NCBI RefSeq assembly: GCF_047948215.1
Contig: NC_134461.1
Coordinates: 89,355,245-89,419,244, forward strand
Source of the DNA: Lycorma delicatula
Taxonomy: Eukaryota; Arthropoda; Insecta; Hemiptera; Fulgoridae
Direction of reading: 5' to 3'
Length of the DNA stretch: 64,000 nt
Positions 21,191 through 33,780 of this stretch are shown here, in pieces; the stretch's first letter is position 1; every line of letters starts with the position of its first letter. Position numbers and translations under genes: made by a program. Below the pieces are notes generated by a model. The model was given only the letters and a program-made list of their open reading frames with translations. It did not search any database and was not told where the DNA came from.

Positions 21191-22725
21191 TTTATTTGTT
21201 TGTATATTGCCACAAATACACCAATTTACTATTTTAGGAATGTAATATATTTTTATCTTAATTTTATAAATATATTTAAAAGTATCGTAGAAAAGGCTCC
21301 GTTAGAATAGCAAAAAAGCTTGAGTGCTAGCATGGAGTACGAATGTATGCTTTTAGTTTAACTTAGAATATAAAATAACTTAAAAATAACAAATAAATGG
21401 AAAAAGAAAGTACAATAAAGCAATAGAAATAATTACATAATTCATATTCTAACACAATAGATTACGTTATTAGATATTTTATAATCATAGGAACCATTAA
21501 ATCTTACTAAATATTACATATGATGAATCATTCCCCCAATAAGTTAAGATTAACACAAAAATTATTTATTTTTAAATAAAATTTGGTTTTCATCCAGGTC
21601 TCAATTTGTTTTGATTTTCGGTTATTTTGTTAATGTTTCGCAGAATTTTGTTTAATAATAGACGACATTTATGTATAAACTGACGTTTACAAGAAGTTAG
21701 TTTATACCTTCGATGTTACAGGTATTTACGACTGATTTACGTATATCATAAGGGATGTTACGGATAGAAAAGATACGTGTATTCCTGCTCATGTGCAGAA
21801 TGGCGTTTTTTTTTATATGTAAGTTGTGTAAGTTTGTCATAGAGTTCATAAATTTATTTCTTTAAAGATTTTTTTACTCTGATAAAATCTAGATTATCCT
21901 ATAGCCGCTCTTATGATGTGTTTTTGTAAAATAAACAATTTTTAAAATGTTTAGATAAATTGTTTCAAGACCAAACATTTTCGTAACAAATACTACAAGA
22001 GTGTATTGAAATGGACCTTAAAATGTCCAATTTTTATGTTCTTTCAGTTTAAAAATTCCCAAAAAATAGAAAAGTGTCTCCTACTAAACAACGAAGAAAA
22101 TTAAAATTGTTATTAATCTATATATAAATAAAGAGAAATAAACAAGTTTATTTGAAACAAATTTGTGAGTAGCCCTGCTGAGCTATACATTCCTAATGAT
22201 AAAAGATTTTGAGAAATTAACATTATTTAAGTTAATAAAGCTATTTAATAAAAACCAAATAATATCTCTGTTGACAAGCTACTTAATAAATATCACTATT
22301 ATATTATATAGAGTGCACTATTATATTAAATAAGTTAAGTTTTGAAACATTTTAACTAAATTTTTCACAGAGTTTATAACTAGACTTACGGTTTAATTTT
22401 ACCATAAATTAGTGTAAATTTGTAAAATTCTAATCCCTAGTTTTGCTTTAATACTAAATTTAAATTAACTATGTAGTAAGTATGATTAAAAAATAAAGAG
22501 TTTTTGAATATATTATTAAGAACTTTTATCTTAATTTCATCACTGGAATATATTTCTAAGGAGTATTCATTAATTTGTGATACACTGTGTATATGCATGC
22601 TGAATGATTTTTAGTTCAATTGAATACTTCACCTGCCATAGAATCTGGGGATCATCGAGTGTTTTTCATAGTTTATTTGTAATTAGGTTAGTTTATTAGG
22701 TTACTTTATCAATCATTTGGTTGAT
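21191..22725. other. AT-rich DNA, nothing recognised
   Basis: No coding, SINE or transposase signal seen. Confidence 0.4.
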
Positions 22726-22880
22726 AAAGTTCTATTTATTTAATGAGGTTTTGAAATTTCATGTTTTCAATCATCTCTGACGTAATTGCATTTATTTAAA
22801 CTTGATTCATAATTCCAACCCATGACACTATAACTACATATAGTATAGCATATAATTATGGTTCAGCATGGTTCACATTA
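22726..22880 (+). repeat. Direct repeat pair, left copy
   Basis: About 150 bp nearly identical to 23974-24124. Shared text includes TTTATTTAATGAGGTT, TGAAATTTCATGTTTTCAAT, CATCTCTGA, ACTACATATAGTATAGC and TATAATTATGGTTCAG. Spacing is about 1.25 kb. Confidence 0.8.
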
Positions 22881-23973
22881 ATCATTTAACAGAGTTTGTG
22901 ATCATTATCATATTTCTTTTTAATCTAATTTTCTTTATTGAATTGATTTCATTATTATGATGTGATTTTACTTATTCATATTGTTTTTTTGTTCTTAATA
23001 CTGTTCATTTTATTTTCAATATAAGTGTAAAAAATGTTAAAGGCAGAAATTGTATGTTGATAAACTATTTTATTTCTTAAAAGAAAATCTTTCCGTCTTA
23101 ATTAAAAATCGAAAGAAACTACTTGTTTGATTAGTAAAATAATTGTACGCAATGTATTATGCCAGATGCTAGGAATGTATATAAAATATTTGTTTTATAT
23201 GATCAAAAAATTGTTTTATGAGTTAATTAAGATGGCTTATCTTAATTATTTTGATTATCTTTTCAGGTGGCTTATTATTATGGCGAAAAGTAGTCTGTTG
23301 CAGCATATATTTAAGATCAATGTATAATTTAACTGGCAACAAACTGCTTTCCCATCATCTTGCATAAAATAATACTCAGATCTTCCGAAGAACTATAGGT
23401 AGGTTAGCTGTCCACTGTCTGGAGAGAGTATTGAAATACATCTTTAAGTTCAATTTATTATTTATCTATTTTTATGGCTCCTTTATTGGTCATTAGCCAT
23501 TTACTACAAAAATAATGTCTCAGCTTTCTTAAGCAAATTAAGCGGTTAAAATAAATAGTTATGTTGCAGAATTTTTTGTTAATTAAACAGTGATTTCCAA
23601 ACCAGCAGATGTTTCATCAGCCAGATAAATTATTAATCACATTTTTAAACAGAGATAACCAGCTTTTATATCCTTGTTTTGAGTCTTCAGGTTTGAATCT
23701 TCTAAAACATCCAAAAACACAATTAAATTCGTATTAGAAACCATTGTTTGTACTTTTAGCGTATTATTTGTGTGTATTAAACTTTTTTTAACGTATATTA
23801 TTATTTATCTGGTATATTAATTGGAATCAAATATAATGCATGTCGGCTTAAAATACTATGTAAAATAAAAAATAAAAGCTAGAAAAAGTTTTTATCAAAA
23901 ATAATAAGTTTTGTTTGTTCATTTTTACCATAAATTTATTATCCTATTGTTACTTTACAAACTCTATTTTCTT

Positions 23974-24124
23974 TAAGTTCTGTTTATTTAATGAGGTTCT
24001 GAAATTTCATGTTTTCAATCATCTCTGATGTAATTGCATTTATTTAAACTTTATTCATAATTCCAACCTATGAGACTACAACTACATATAGTATAGCTTA
24101 TAATTATGGTTCAGGATGGTGAAG
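23974..24124 (+). repeat. Direct repeat pair, right copy
   Basis: Same orientation as 22726-22880, with roughly one difference per 15 bases. DNA between the copies has no recognised gene, and the 66-codon open frame at 23127-23327 has no known domain. Confidence 0.8.
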
Positions 24125-25220
24125 TTTTTTTAATTTGAATATTATTTAACTGATAAATGTTCATTACATTATTTTGATTTTGTTCATTCTTGCCTCAGTA
24201 TTATAATACAGTGCTAGTGAAGTTCTATAAGCTGAGCGCGTGAAACCATTTTATACGTCTTGTGATTTGTGAAAAAAGAAGTAATGTAATGAATTTTAAG
24301 ATTGATGTTAATAACTTTTTATCGCTTATTATATCATGACCTAAAATATTTATTTCTTTTGTGAAGGATTGCTTACTGAGAACTGTTGTTGATTGTAGAA
24401 TAGTGTCCATACACAAAACATACTTAAGCCATACCTCCCAAAAGAGTTTAGTTAGATAGCAAGGGGGGTAATGGGATTTAGAATTGTATTTTTTTATTAA
24501 TGGATTCCAAATTGTTCCAAAATGTAACCCTTTCTCGTTATTTTTATGAGGCTTTTTGTCAGAAATTTGTTTTTTTATTTATTAATTTTAGAATATTTTG
24601 TTTTAATTGAAAGGTATCATTGGTACTAAGGCCTTATTCATTTTGAGAAAAACCATTGCTATTCATTAAATACTATCATGGTACTTATTAATTCAGTTAT
24701 TTCGAGAACACAGTTTTTATAACTAGTACCTAGCTCGTAAAGAAAAACTGGAGAATAAAATATTGAGCCTCTCCCAAAATTGGCTGTTCCAACATTTTTA
24801 ATCGGCTGGTTAAATATATTAAAAGGTTGCCATAGTAACATGTTGCATGTGTGTCAGTAATCAATGATACTTAATCTCTATACACCCATACCTGTTGACT
24901 GTTGACTGTTGAAGTAGTGATCATTGAAAATTGGAAACTGCCATTGTATTACAGACTGTGAGGTATGTGATGCAATTACTTTTGTAAGTAAAAGGACACA
25001 AAAATCCACAGATGATTATGTTGCTTTTAAGGTATCAATATTGTGAATTACAGCACTGAAAGATCTGTGTCAAAAATTCCCAGAGGATAGATATGTAAAT
25101 GAATAAGGAGACATAAAACAGTCACTGATAATTTCTTTCAAAATGTTGAACATAGATTACTAAATTGAAAGCAATAAAATTTTGAAAATTATTTTTTTTT
25201 AGGAGGGATTTTTTTTTTAG
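24125..25220. other. AT-rich DNA, no gene recognised
   Basis: The frames at 24225-24416 and 24659-24841 (minus) have no recognisable domains. The direct repeat TGTTGACTGTTGACTGTTGA near 24893-24912 is minor. Confidence 0.4.
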
Positions 25221-26009
25221 GAAACAGATGGGTGGAGAAGAGATCAAGCAACATCTTGAAAGTTGTGTACGTTCATTACCCAACAAGGTAAATTCAGACT
25301 GGTGGCGTAAAAAAAAAATGTATAGTTACAGTAATTTTAGAATTATAGACAGACATTTTAGAACCTAGAACCGTAATAATATCAGAAATTTATTTTAAAA
25401 TGCTGAAGAAGCTATGGAGCTATATTCAAAATAAACATTACAGGATACTCATTAACGATGTTCTTATGTAAGAAAAAGCATGGATGCAAGTCATACTGAA
25501 AATTTGCAGTTCAAACAAGACATTTTCACCCATACCCTATAGCTCAGATTTGATGGCACGAGGGACTACCATCTCTTTAGATGCAGTAAGCTAAGTATTC
25601 AAGATAAGAAATTCTTTTACGTGGGTCCACAAAAGTTGATATTGCCTTATATTTTGGTATTAGTGGAGAAGTGATTTAGTAGATGTGTAGGTAATATGTG
25701 TAAAATAAAATCTTTCTTTTTTTACCAGCTGATTGGAAGTCAGTTTTCAAATAGCCCTTTTACATAGATTAGCCTTTAAGCATGCTTGATTACTCAAACA
25801 AAGTGGAAGTTGCAAAATGAGAAGGCCAGGGAACTGACAGGCATAACAGGTATAAAAATCTCAGCCATAATGCTTTCTTGAATATTTATTTCAAATAGAA
25901 TTAAAAGGTTATTCTTAATTTTTTTTTCATTTTTCAGAGTATGGGAGGAGGTGTTCTACCAGATATAATCAGTGATCTATTATCAGTTGTTACAACTGAT
26001 GGACAATAA
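25221..26009 (+). CDS. Possible last two exons of an unidentified gene
   Basis: Exon-like 25221-25287 (acceptor TTTTTTTTTAG, donor GTAAAT) encodes KQMGGEEIKQHLESCVRSLP plus NK. It joins at phase 0 to 25938-26009 (acceptor ATTTTTCAG), encoding SMGGGVLPDIISDLLSVVTT, then DGQ and TAA. The splice sites and phase agree, and AT-rich sequence with AATAAT/ATAAATAA-type signals follows. I do not recognise the protein. Upstream exons were not found, and the first exon could instead be a transposase relic tail. The intron holds a mariner relic. Confidence 0.3.
25400..25720 (+). mobile_element. mariner transposase C-terminal relic
   Basis: Around 25540-25625 the broken frame gives PYSSDLMAR and DYHLFRC, then KLSIQDKKFF. 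This corresponds to the mariner signature HPPYSPDLAPSDYHLF, which contains the third catalytic D. Stops and frame shifts throughout. Confidence 0.55.
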
Positions 26010-26724
26010 TTTACGTAATTTTTTGAAAATTAATTTAGTTTGTTTTCTTTCTTCTGTTATTTTATTCTTTTATTTTTGTAAATATAAATAATTTATTGTT
26101 TATTCATACATATTCACTTAATTTTATTTTTATATTGTTTAATTATAAAAAATTTAACTGTCATAATTAAACATAGTTAATTACTCCGAGTTGGTTTTCA
26201 ATAATATTGTAAATAAAATTATTGTTGAACTATGAACGTATTTTCTACTGACAGATCCAAAGACTATAGAAAAAAATATTTATTGGCCAATTAATTTCTT
26301 TTATTATCAGATGTAGATATAATATTATTTTATAAAAATAAAAAAACTGTACTACTTCAGATTGAATATATTTCTTAAAATACTAAAATTACTTATGAAA
26401 TTTTTTTTATAACCGGTCATTTAATACAATTTGTTAGTTTTTATGTTCTGAATATTGTTATGTTACATAAATTTAGTATTTCATTACTACTTTTTCATCC
26501 TGAAATGACTACCCCTTAAAATTCCTTTTACTTTTGAATCAAACAGAAATAAATGGCACCTGACAATAATAGGAAGTACTTTTAACATATCGTATCAACA
26601 TATTTGATCAACGTTTTTTAATTTTTAACATTTTTTAGAATTTTACAGTACTTTATTGGTGAAAAATTTTACGTAACTTGTTTCATCAGTTGTATGGATT
26701 ATCAGAAATGAATTTCTATTTTAT
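26010..26724. other. AT-rich DNA, nothing recognised
   Basis: No coding block or repeat boundary seen. Confidence 0.4.
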
Positions 26725-27076
26725 TAATTAAAAAACCCATTTACCAACAATTCTTTTATATACGTTTTCAAGTGCTTTCACAATAAAATTTCATCATCAG
26801 GAACTAAAAAATTGTTTTCTATGTTATAATCTTAATAAAACTAAAACTTATTTGTCATGTGAATTTGTTTATGTAAAGTAATACAAAATAACACAATTTT
26901 AAACTATGATGACTACTGTTGTTTTGTATTTTACATAAACATATTCACATGACAAATAAGTTTTAGTTTTAATAAGATTATAACAGAAAACATATTTTTT
27001 AGTTCCTGATGATTAAATTTTATTCTGAAAGCGCTTGAACACATGAAAGAATTGTTGGTAAGTGGGTTTATAATTA
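26725..27076. repeat. Long inverted repeat (arms of about 160 bp)
   Basis: The left arm 26725-26892 and right arm 26918-27076 are reverse complements with few mismatches and a 25-bp spacer. Matching blocks are TTACCAACAATTCTTT with AAAGAATTGTTGGTAA, TCATCAGGAACTAAAAAAT with ATTTTTTAGTTCCTGATGA, and TTATTTGTCATGTGAAT with ATTCACATGACAAATAA. Transcription would yield a long hairpin RNA. It may be a foldback-type element; it has no open frame. Confidence 0.85.
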
Positions 27077-27906
27077 TAGTGGGATATAATTATTATTATA
27101 TATTCATACCAATGGGTCATGCTTGATAAAATTAGTATTTATTTTTGTTTTACTCTTAGTTTTACCCGCTCAATATTTTTCTGCTACTTATCAAATAAAT
27201 AATTATTTAAATAATAAAATAGTTATAAAATCTAAAATAGAATATATTTAAAATAGTTATTTAAGAAGGTAGACTTTACTTTTCCTCCTTTATTTATTTA
27301 TTAATTTCAGATGCTTTAGCTAAAATGAATCATTCTTTCTACATAATTTTTATTATTTTTAAATACATCAATCAATTGCTGAGCCAGTATGATCACAGCA
27401 ATTTGAAAAAAAAAATCTTGTTAAATTTCAAGCAGTTCAGTGATAATAGTAATATTTTTTTTTCTTAAAAAATGTCTAATTTTATTACAAAATTTTAATA
27501 AATCTATCGATTTTTATTGTTACTTATTTTAATCAATCAGAGACTGCGATAAGAATGCTTACAACAAATTAAAAAGACTTATTGTTACTGTTGTGAATAT
27601 TTGTATGTAAGTTTTGTATAAAAAAAGAAATTGAAATAGTTATTTCATAACTTTGCTTCTTGTTTCAAACTTAGATTTTATTTTTGTTGTGGAATTTTTC
27701 TTATTTTTTATTAATTTTTTGTTTGTATATGTGCACTTTCCTTTAGAATACTGAATATTTTTAATTTAAAAATGAATTAATAAATATCTTGCTTTTTCTG
27801 TTTTTTTAAGTAAGTAATAATTTATTTTTAATGTAATATATTAGTAAAATTAGATAGATGCACATGCTTATAAACAAATGATTAACAAAGCGGTTATATA
27901 TATTAC
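27077..27906. other. AT-rich DNA, nothing recognised
   Basis: No gene or boundary seen. Confidence 0.4.
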
Positions 27907-28092
27907 AGGCAAATTGAAAAATCAGGCTTATTCCAATGGCCCTTAAACTTGCTTCACTTGCAATCTTAATTAGCAACTAAAGTGAGCATAATTTGGTTAG
28001 ATTATATTTATAATTATAAGCAATAATGCAAATATATTTCATTTTCCATTTAACCGGGTGCATTGCAGTAATCCTGATTTTTCCATTTGCCT
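27907..28092. mobile_element. 186-bp MITE-like element
   Basis: Terminal inverted repeats of about 36 bp: the left begins AGGCAAATTGAAAAATCAGG and the right, reversed, begins AGGCAAATGGAAAAATCAGG. Pairing continues through TTA(T/C)T(C/G)CAATG(G/C)(C/A)CCC. No coding potential. The target duplication is unclear. Confidence 0.7.
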
Positions 28093-29369
28093 ATGAATTA
28101 TATATATGTGATTAAGTGAGTTGAAAAATGAAATGATAGAATGGTTACTACTAATCACCTAATGTATTATAATAAACAAGAATTATTTTTTACTAAATGT
28201 TGAGAAAAAGGTGTCTTCAAAGAAAGAGTAGGTGATTAATTTGGTATATGATCTTCATATAAATCGGAACTTAATTTTTTAGCTGATGGAAATTTTTTAA
28301 TTATGATGTGTTATTTTGCAAAGTTCAGAATTCCTCACCATACAGAGTTGATTTTTTTAATTTTTATTTATTTCTTATTTTTACAGTTATTTTTCACTTG
28401 TTAATTCAAATATTAGTTTTAAATATGTGATTACTTTGATTTTTTTTTAAAGATTTATTTTTTTCTTTGCCATATATTATATTTACAAATTTATTAATGG
28501 TGTAAATTTAATTATTTTAAATTACTTTTTTTTAAAGAGATAAAATTCCTGTAATTTTAGCAATTTTGTCACCCCTTGAAATCAACAGGGTCAACATTAT
28601 TAATCTATTGGTTTGTTTTTTTGCAATTCTTATTATAATATAACATAGTTTTATTATAATATAACGTATTATAACATACATATTTTAACGTACATTACAT
28701 ATAATGTATATTATAATATACATTTTTAATTATAATCATATATCAGTCATGAGTTTTCAACTTGTACGTCTGTAAAATATGTTCTCTTTTTTTTTGTTTC
28801 CAATTGTTTGGAAGGTCTATTGCTGTTCTCCATTCCATTCTGTTTTATACTATGTGTATTCTGGGCTCCAAAACATTTCAGTCGTCTTTATGTACAGGTT
28901 TTATACTATGTACATCTTCTTCTACCACCAAATTAAATAAACCTTGATGTCTACTGTTTTTTTCTAAATTACTGATGTTACTAAAAAGAGTGTTTAACTC
29001 TGGAATCTTACACTTATTTACTACAAACACTAACCCTACACTGGGATACTGGTTGCCCCAAGAATAAAAAGACTGATTAACATATTAGAAACCAATATTT
29101 ATTGAAATAAATATAAAGACTACTTTGATTTGCTTAAAGTTAAGTTATTTTACATTTAACATTTTATATTAAAGAAAAAAAATACTGAAAACTTTACATT
29201 TTTTGACAAACTTTTGCAGTGTCCTACTCTAATGTTTTTTTACAAATTTTCATCACTACAATTGACACAAACTGATATGGTATGACTTTTATATACAATC
29301 ATCTTACAATTTTAAATAAAAGTACACTTACAATTTAAATTAAAAAAATACATCTAGTTTTGTTTTTCT
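28093..29369. other. AT-rich DNA, nothing recognised
   Basis: Includes palindrome-rich TATAATATA text at 28630-28740. No coding block was found. The left end of the hAT relic may fall near 29030, but no inverted repeat is clear. Confidence 0.4.
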
Positions 29370-31110
29370 CACCCTTCATTAGTGAAATCATTAATATCAT
29401 CGAATTTCAAATCACTCACTAATTTACATTCTATTGACAGAAGGCTAAAATCTGAAGTACAATCTTCATTAAGTGTTATTCTTAATTTGCTAAAACTTCT
29501 TTCAGCCATAGCTATTGTTGCTGGCATTGTCAGAAATATGACTACAGCTTATACAATACTTGAATATGATTCTTCTAAATCGCATTCATTCAGTATATTC
29601 AAAATATACATTCTCGTATGATACATAGTGCTCGGATCTTTATTTTCCAATAAATTTTTTATTTAGTATTTAAAATATTTCAGTTCATTTATGAACTTGT
29701 CTACCTCTGGATATGCTGCCGACAATAGATTTCCTTTTTCTTCTAATTTTGTCTATTTCTGGATATGCTGCCAACAATAGATTTCCTTTTTCTTCTATTG
29801 ATGGTGAAATTAAGCCTTTCCTGGTTAAAAAAAAGAACTCCACAATTTGTCAAATGCAGTAAAGGCGTTCTTTTAATTTCTTCCAATTATTACAGCATTT
29901 ATAATGCTGTAACATGTCATTTTATGAAATCTAAATTCGGTGACTCATCATCAGCAAGTTCATCTGTCATTTTCTTCCTTTTTCTTTTACCTGGTTTGGT
30001 ATTAATGCTTAATTTATCACAAAGATCAACAACCTTTTTGAAAATTTTATCTACATTGTTCTACATTTGTTCTACATGTTAAAAATTATCAATATGCCCT
30101 TGTATTAATTTCAACAATCTATAAATATTTTGATCGCTTTTCTGAAGTATTATACTGAAGTATTATTTTCTGAAGTATTATTCCAGAGATTCACAAATAT
30201 AATAAACTTATAATTTTACATCTGCTTGTACAGAGACTTGGGAAGCGAATGCGAGTCAGTTTTTTTCCTCAAACTGATTAAAAACTGCCTTGGCTGCATT
30301 TTCTTCAGAGCACCATCTCATATTAGAATGCAATTTGAGGCTAATTTTAATAATAGATGATAAACTTTTCCCATCTACTAGGAGGAGAAGAACATAAATT
30401 TAAAAGTTCTTGAATAGAATTGAAAAACTTTGTGACAACGTTTACCAAAGATTTATATTGAGTGAACAACATGGGCTATATCTTGTGAGAGAGTTATTTT
30501 TTATTACAGCTTGTGCACCTTTTCATTTGCCAGCCATACTTCTTCCATTGTCATAGCTCTGGCCATGAATATTTTCAATTAGTAACTCATCTTCGATCAG
30601 TTTTTCCTTAATTTCAGTTCAATTCCTTCACTTTCTTTAACGTGTTTATAAAAATCTATGAATCTTTCTTCCACCGTATATTTCCCCTTGATTTTTGTGT
30701 GAAATATCTGAGATATTATATCTAAAATTATACTATAATATTTTGCCTGCTGAATTTCTTTTATTATTTCACTTCATACCTTTGAACCTAAAAGATTTTG
30801 AAGCTAAAGTTCATTTTGAATTTTCGGCGATACAAATAGTTATGATGTTTAATATGGGAATCCAACACATTTTTCAAGGTGTTATCAAATTCGCTCACAA
30901 ATTTTATGAGATTTAAAAATATTCCATAATTATCCTCATTAATATTATCACCGGTCCCACAAGATGCCAAATTGTTTTTAGCACAAAATAAAATGAATCT
31001 CAAATTAATGGTCAAATTATGAATCCATTTTTTTATTTTGTTATTTTGAATTTAGGTTCTGAAGACTCCTCTTCCCTCTCGCCATTTTCTTTGACTTCCA
31101 TCTGCTGGGT
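29370..31110 (-). mobile_element. hAT transposase relic (ZMYM1-like)
   Basis: Many-stop minus-strand reading with ordered blocks. These are FILFCAKNNLASCGTGDNIN, NYGIFLNLIKFVSEFDNTLK, HGQSYDNGRSMAGK, a YSPCCSLNINL block, LHSNMRWCSEENAAKAVFNQ, and finally IFLTMPATIAMAERSFSKLR with IECKLVSDLKFDD. The order matches ZMYM1/DUF4371-type hAT transposases, ending in the dimerisation region PxTxASAERSFSKLxxI. A 52-bp internal tandem duplication lies at 29709-29810. Inactive. Confidence 0.75.
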
Positions 31111-31842
31111 CACGGTTAGGCCAGATTAGATATCGTGGGATGTAGATAGAGGTATGTTTCATGCAAAGTCAGTTGAGAAATTAGGTTGAATTTTAACAAA
31201 TAAGTTTTCAGGTTTATCTATGTCAGCTAATATCTTTTATTAGTATTTAATTTATATGAAATTCCTTACATTTATTAGTCTGGATTATTGGAGGATAAAG
31301 GTTACAAGATATGCTTTCAATAATTATTTTATGAAATAAGTTAAGCTTGAATCTTTATCAGAAAGATTATGTAGCATTTTTAAGGTATACTTTTATGATG
31401 TAGATAATATTGCGAATCATCTAAAAATTTTAATTTATTTTAAAAATTAATGATTGTAGTAACTAACTGAGAAATGAAGTACTGTCACCACCTGTTGGTG
31501 TTTGTTGGGTAAAAGAACTGGGCAAAATACATTTTAAAGCTGCTTAATTTATAACTGGTTACCGTCCTATTTTTAGAATGAAGGTTGACTATTTTGCAGC
31601 CCACATACATAAGATCACTCAAAGTTTAAGGTCCTGTACTGACCAAACTGCTCCTCTGAATAAATATAACATTGAGAGTTGTAATACTTATGATGAAAAA
31701 TTAAAATGAAAAACTAACATATATATAAAAGTTGCAAAAGAAAAATATTACAGCAAAACACTATTTACATATAACTATATACATATTTATTTATGAATAG
31801 AATATATATATATATTAATGCTAAATACCATCAAAATTTAAC
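31111..31842. other. AT-rich DNA with TA microsatellite
   Basis: (TA)n near 31803-31816. Nothing else recognised. Confidence 0.4.
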
Positions 31843-32062
31843 TGCAATGTTTGTTCAATAAACAAAATATGTGAAATTATTAAGTGTTACGTACTTTGAA
31901 TTTTGAATTACCTCGAAGGCTGAGTATGGTAACAGAAACCTCACTAAACAGTTGCAATGTTTGTTCAATAAACAAAATATGTGAAATTATTAAGTGTTAC
32001 GTACTTTGAATTTTGAATTACCTCGAAGGCTGAGTATGGTAACAGAAACCTCACTAAACAGT
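31843..32062 (+). repeat. Perfect 110-bp tandem duplication
   Basis: 31843-31952 and 31953-32062 are identical base for base (start TGCAATGTTTGTTCAATAAA, end CCTCACTAAACAGT). Perfect identity implies a recent duplication or an assembly artefact. It directly adjoins the GC-rich array. Confidence 0.9.
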
Positions 32063-32890
32063 TTCAGATTAGACCACTTCCCCACCCAGCAGCCTCTGTT
32101 GCAATTGTCTATGCAGTATCACTCATCCCGTCAATCTTCCACCTATTCTCCGGTGTTCCTTCCTGGTACTGCACTCATAGCATACTTTGGATGAGCCGCT
32201 TCCCCCACCCAACGCGTCCCAGCCGATACCCCACCCAATACTACCACTCAGTCCTTCCTGGCGCCCGTCGTATGTGTGTGAAGTAACCGTCGAACCTCCA
32301 ACCCGTTCTGCTGCGTTCCCCTTCTGGTACTGCACTCATAGTACACTTTGGATGAGCCACTTCCCCCACCCAACGCGTCCCAGCCGATAATACACCCAAC
32401 CCTACCACCCAGCGACCTTCCTGGCGCCCGTCGTATGTGCAGTAACCATCGAACCTACACCCCGTTCTGCTGCGATCCCCTCCTGGTACTGCACTCATAG
32501 CACACTTTGGATAAGCCACTTCCCCCACCAAACGCTTCCCAACCGATACCCCACCCAATACTACCACTCAGTCCTTCCTGGCGCCCGTCGTATATGCAGT
32601 ATCCCTCATCCCGTCGAACCTCCACCCCCTTCTGCTGCGTTCCCCTCCTGGTACTGCACTCATAGTACACTTTGGATGAGGTGCTTCCCCCGCCCAACCT
32701 ATTCCGACCGATACCCCGCCCAACCTATTCCGACCAGTGGCCGTCCTGACGCCTGTCTGATGTGTGGATCCCTCAATCCCTCCGACCCTACACCCCTTTC
32801 CTCTTCGCTGACAGAACCCGCTGAACTCCCACTATCTTCTGCGGGTTTCATCTCCATTGACAGAACCAGCTGAACTCCATTCCCTTCAAC
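32063..32890. repeat. GC-rich tandem array, unit about 160 bp
   Basis: The anchor GCACTCATAG recurs at 32171, 32332, 32491 and 32656 (steps of 161, 159 and 165). Units share CTTCCCCCACCCAACGCGTC, GATACCCCACCCAATACTAC, CTTCCTGGCGCCCGTCGTAT and TCTGCTGCG. A diverged fifth unit runs to about 32790, followed by a two-fold TGACAGAACC/GCTGAACTCC motif at 32808-32880. Several frames are open on both strands because units lack stops and lengths drift around multiples of three. This is more likely satellite than gene. Confidence 0.85.
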
Positions 32891-33780
32891 AGCGTTTCCT
32901 GAAAATAAACCATGGAAAAAAACATGAAAGGAAATAATTAATTTATAAAACTAAAAACCAAGCAAATCTAATCATTTATTATAAAGCATCATTATAAGAC
33001 ATTTACAAAATATTCATATAAATCTAAAAAGGTATTAAAATTATTAAAATATTCATAATTATCGAAAATTAATTGGTGAAAAAAAAATTGGTGAATACCA
33101 GTTAATCTATATATTTAAAAATTAAATATGTACTACATATATTAATTTCTTAAATTTACTTTTCAATACATCACGAGTTACAAGTTTTTAATATTCAAAT
33201 GCTAACATAGTTATATGACAATGGTTTTGCTGTAATATTTTCCCATTTAAACTCTTATTAATATTATACTGAAAATAAAAAATATGTTTTACAACCATAA
33301 CATTAAAACAAAGCAAGATTAATAACCATTATAATTCACATGTAATAAAGTAAACAAAATAAAAATTATAATGACAATTTTTCTTACCGTTTCAACTAAA
33401 CGTAATTACTGATTTCTTTAACTGAATAATATGTATTCAAACTATTTAACACTTAAAAAGGAAATACTGAAAGAAAAATTAATATAGGGACAATATTTTT
33501 TGTAGACAAATATTACACACTTCTCTAAATATGTTTTCTCTAAAATAGGTTTATAATTTTTTTTTAAATAAATATTTTTCTACTCGATTTATAGGCTACA
33601 TTTTTCAACGGTTATTCCGTAGAAATATCTATAATAATTAATTTTTAAAACAAACTGAGAAAAAATTTTATTTTTTAAATAATTCGAAATATTTACATCC
33701 TGAAAGTACACCTTAAAAACGCTCAAGAAAGATCAATTATTTAAATTGCTGTTTTTTATTATATAGACTGATGCAGGTGA
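32891..33780. other. AT-rich DNA, nothing recognised
   Basis: No coding block or repeat boundary seen. Confidence 0.4.

Noticed and set aside
32241..32567. 108-codon minus-strand open frame with repeated peptide text
   Set aside because: It lies wholly in the 160-bp GC-rich array. Other frames on both strands are also open, and there are no splice or start features. The array explains it.
32171..32665. CRISPR-like array from regular repeats
   Set aside because: Whole units repeat with no unique spacers, and the genome is eukaryotic.
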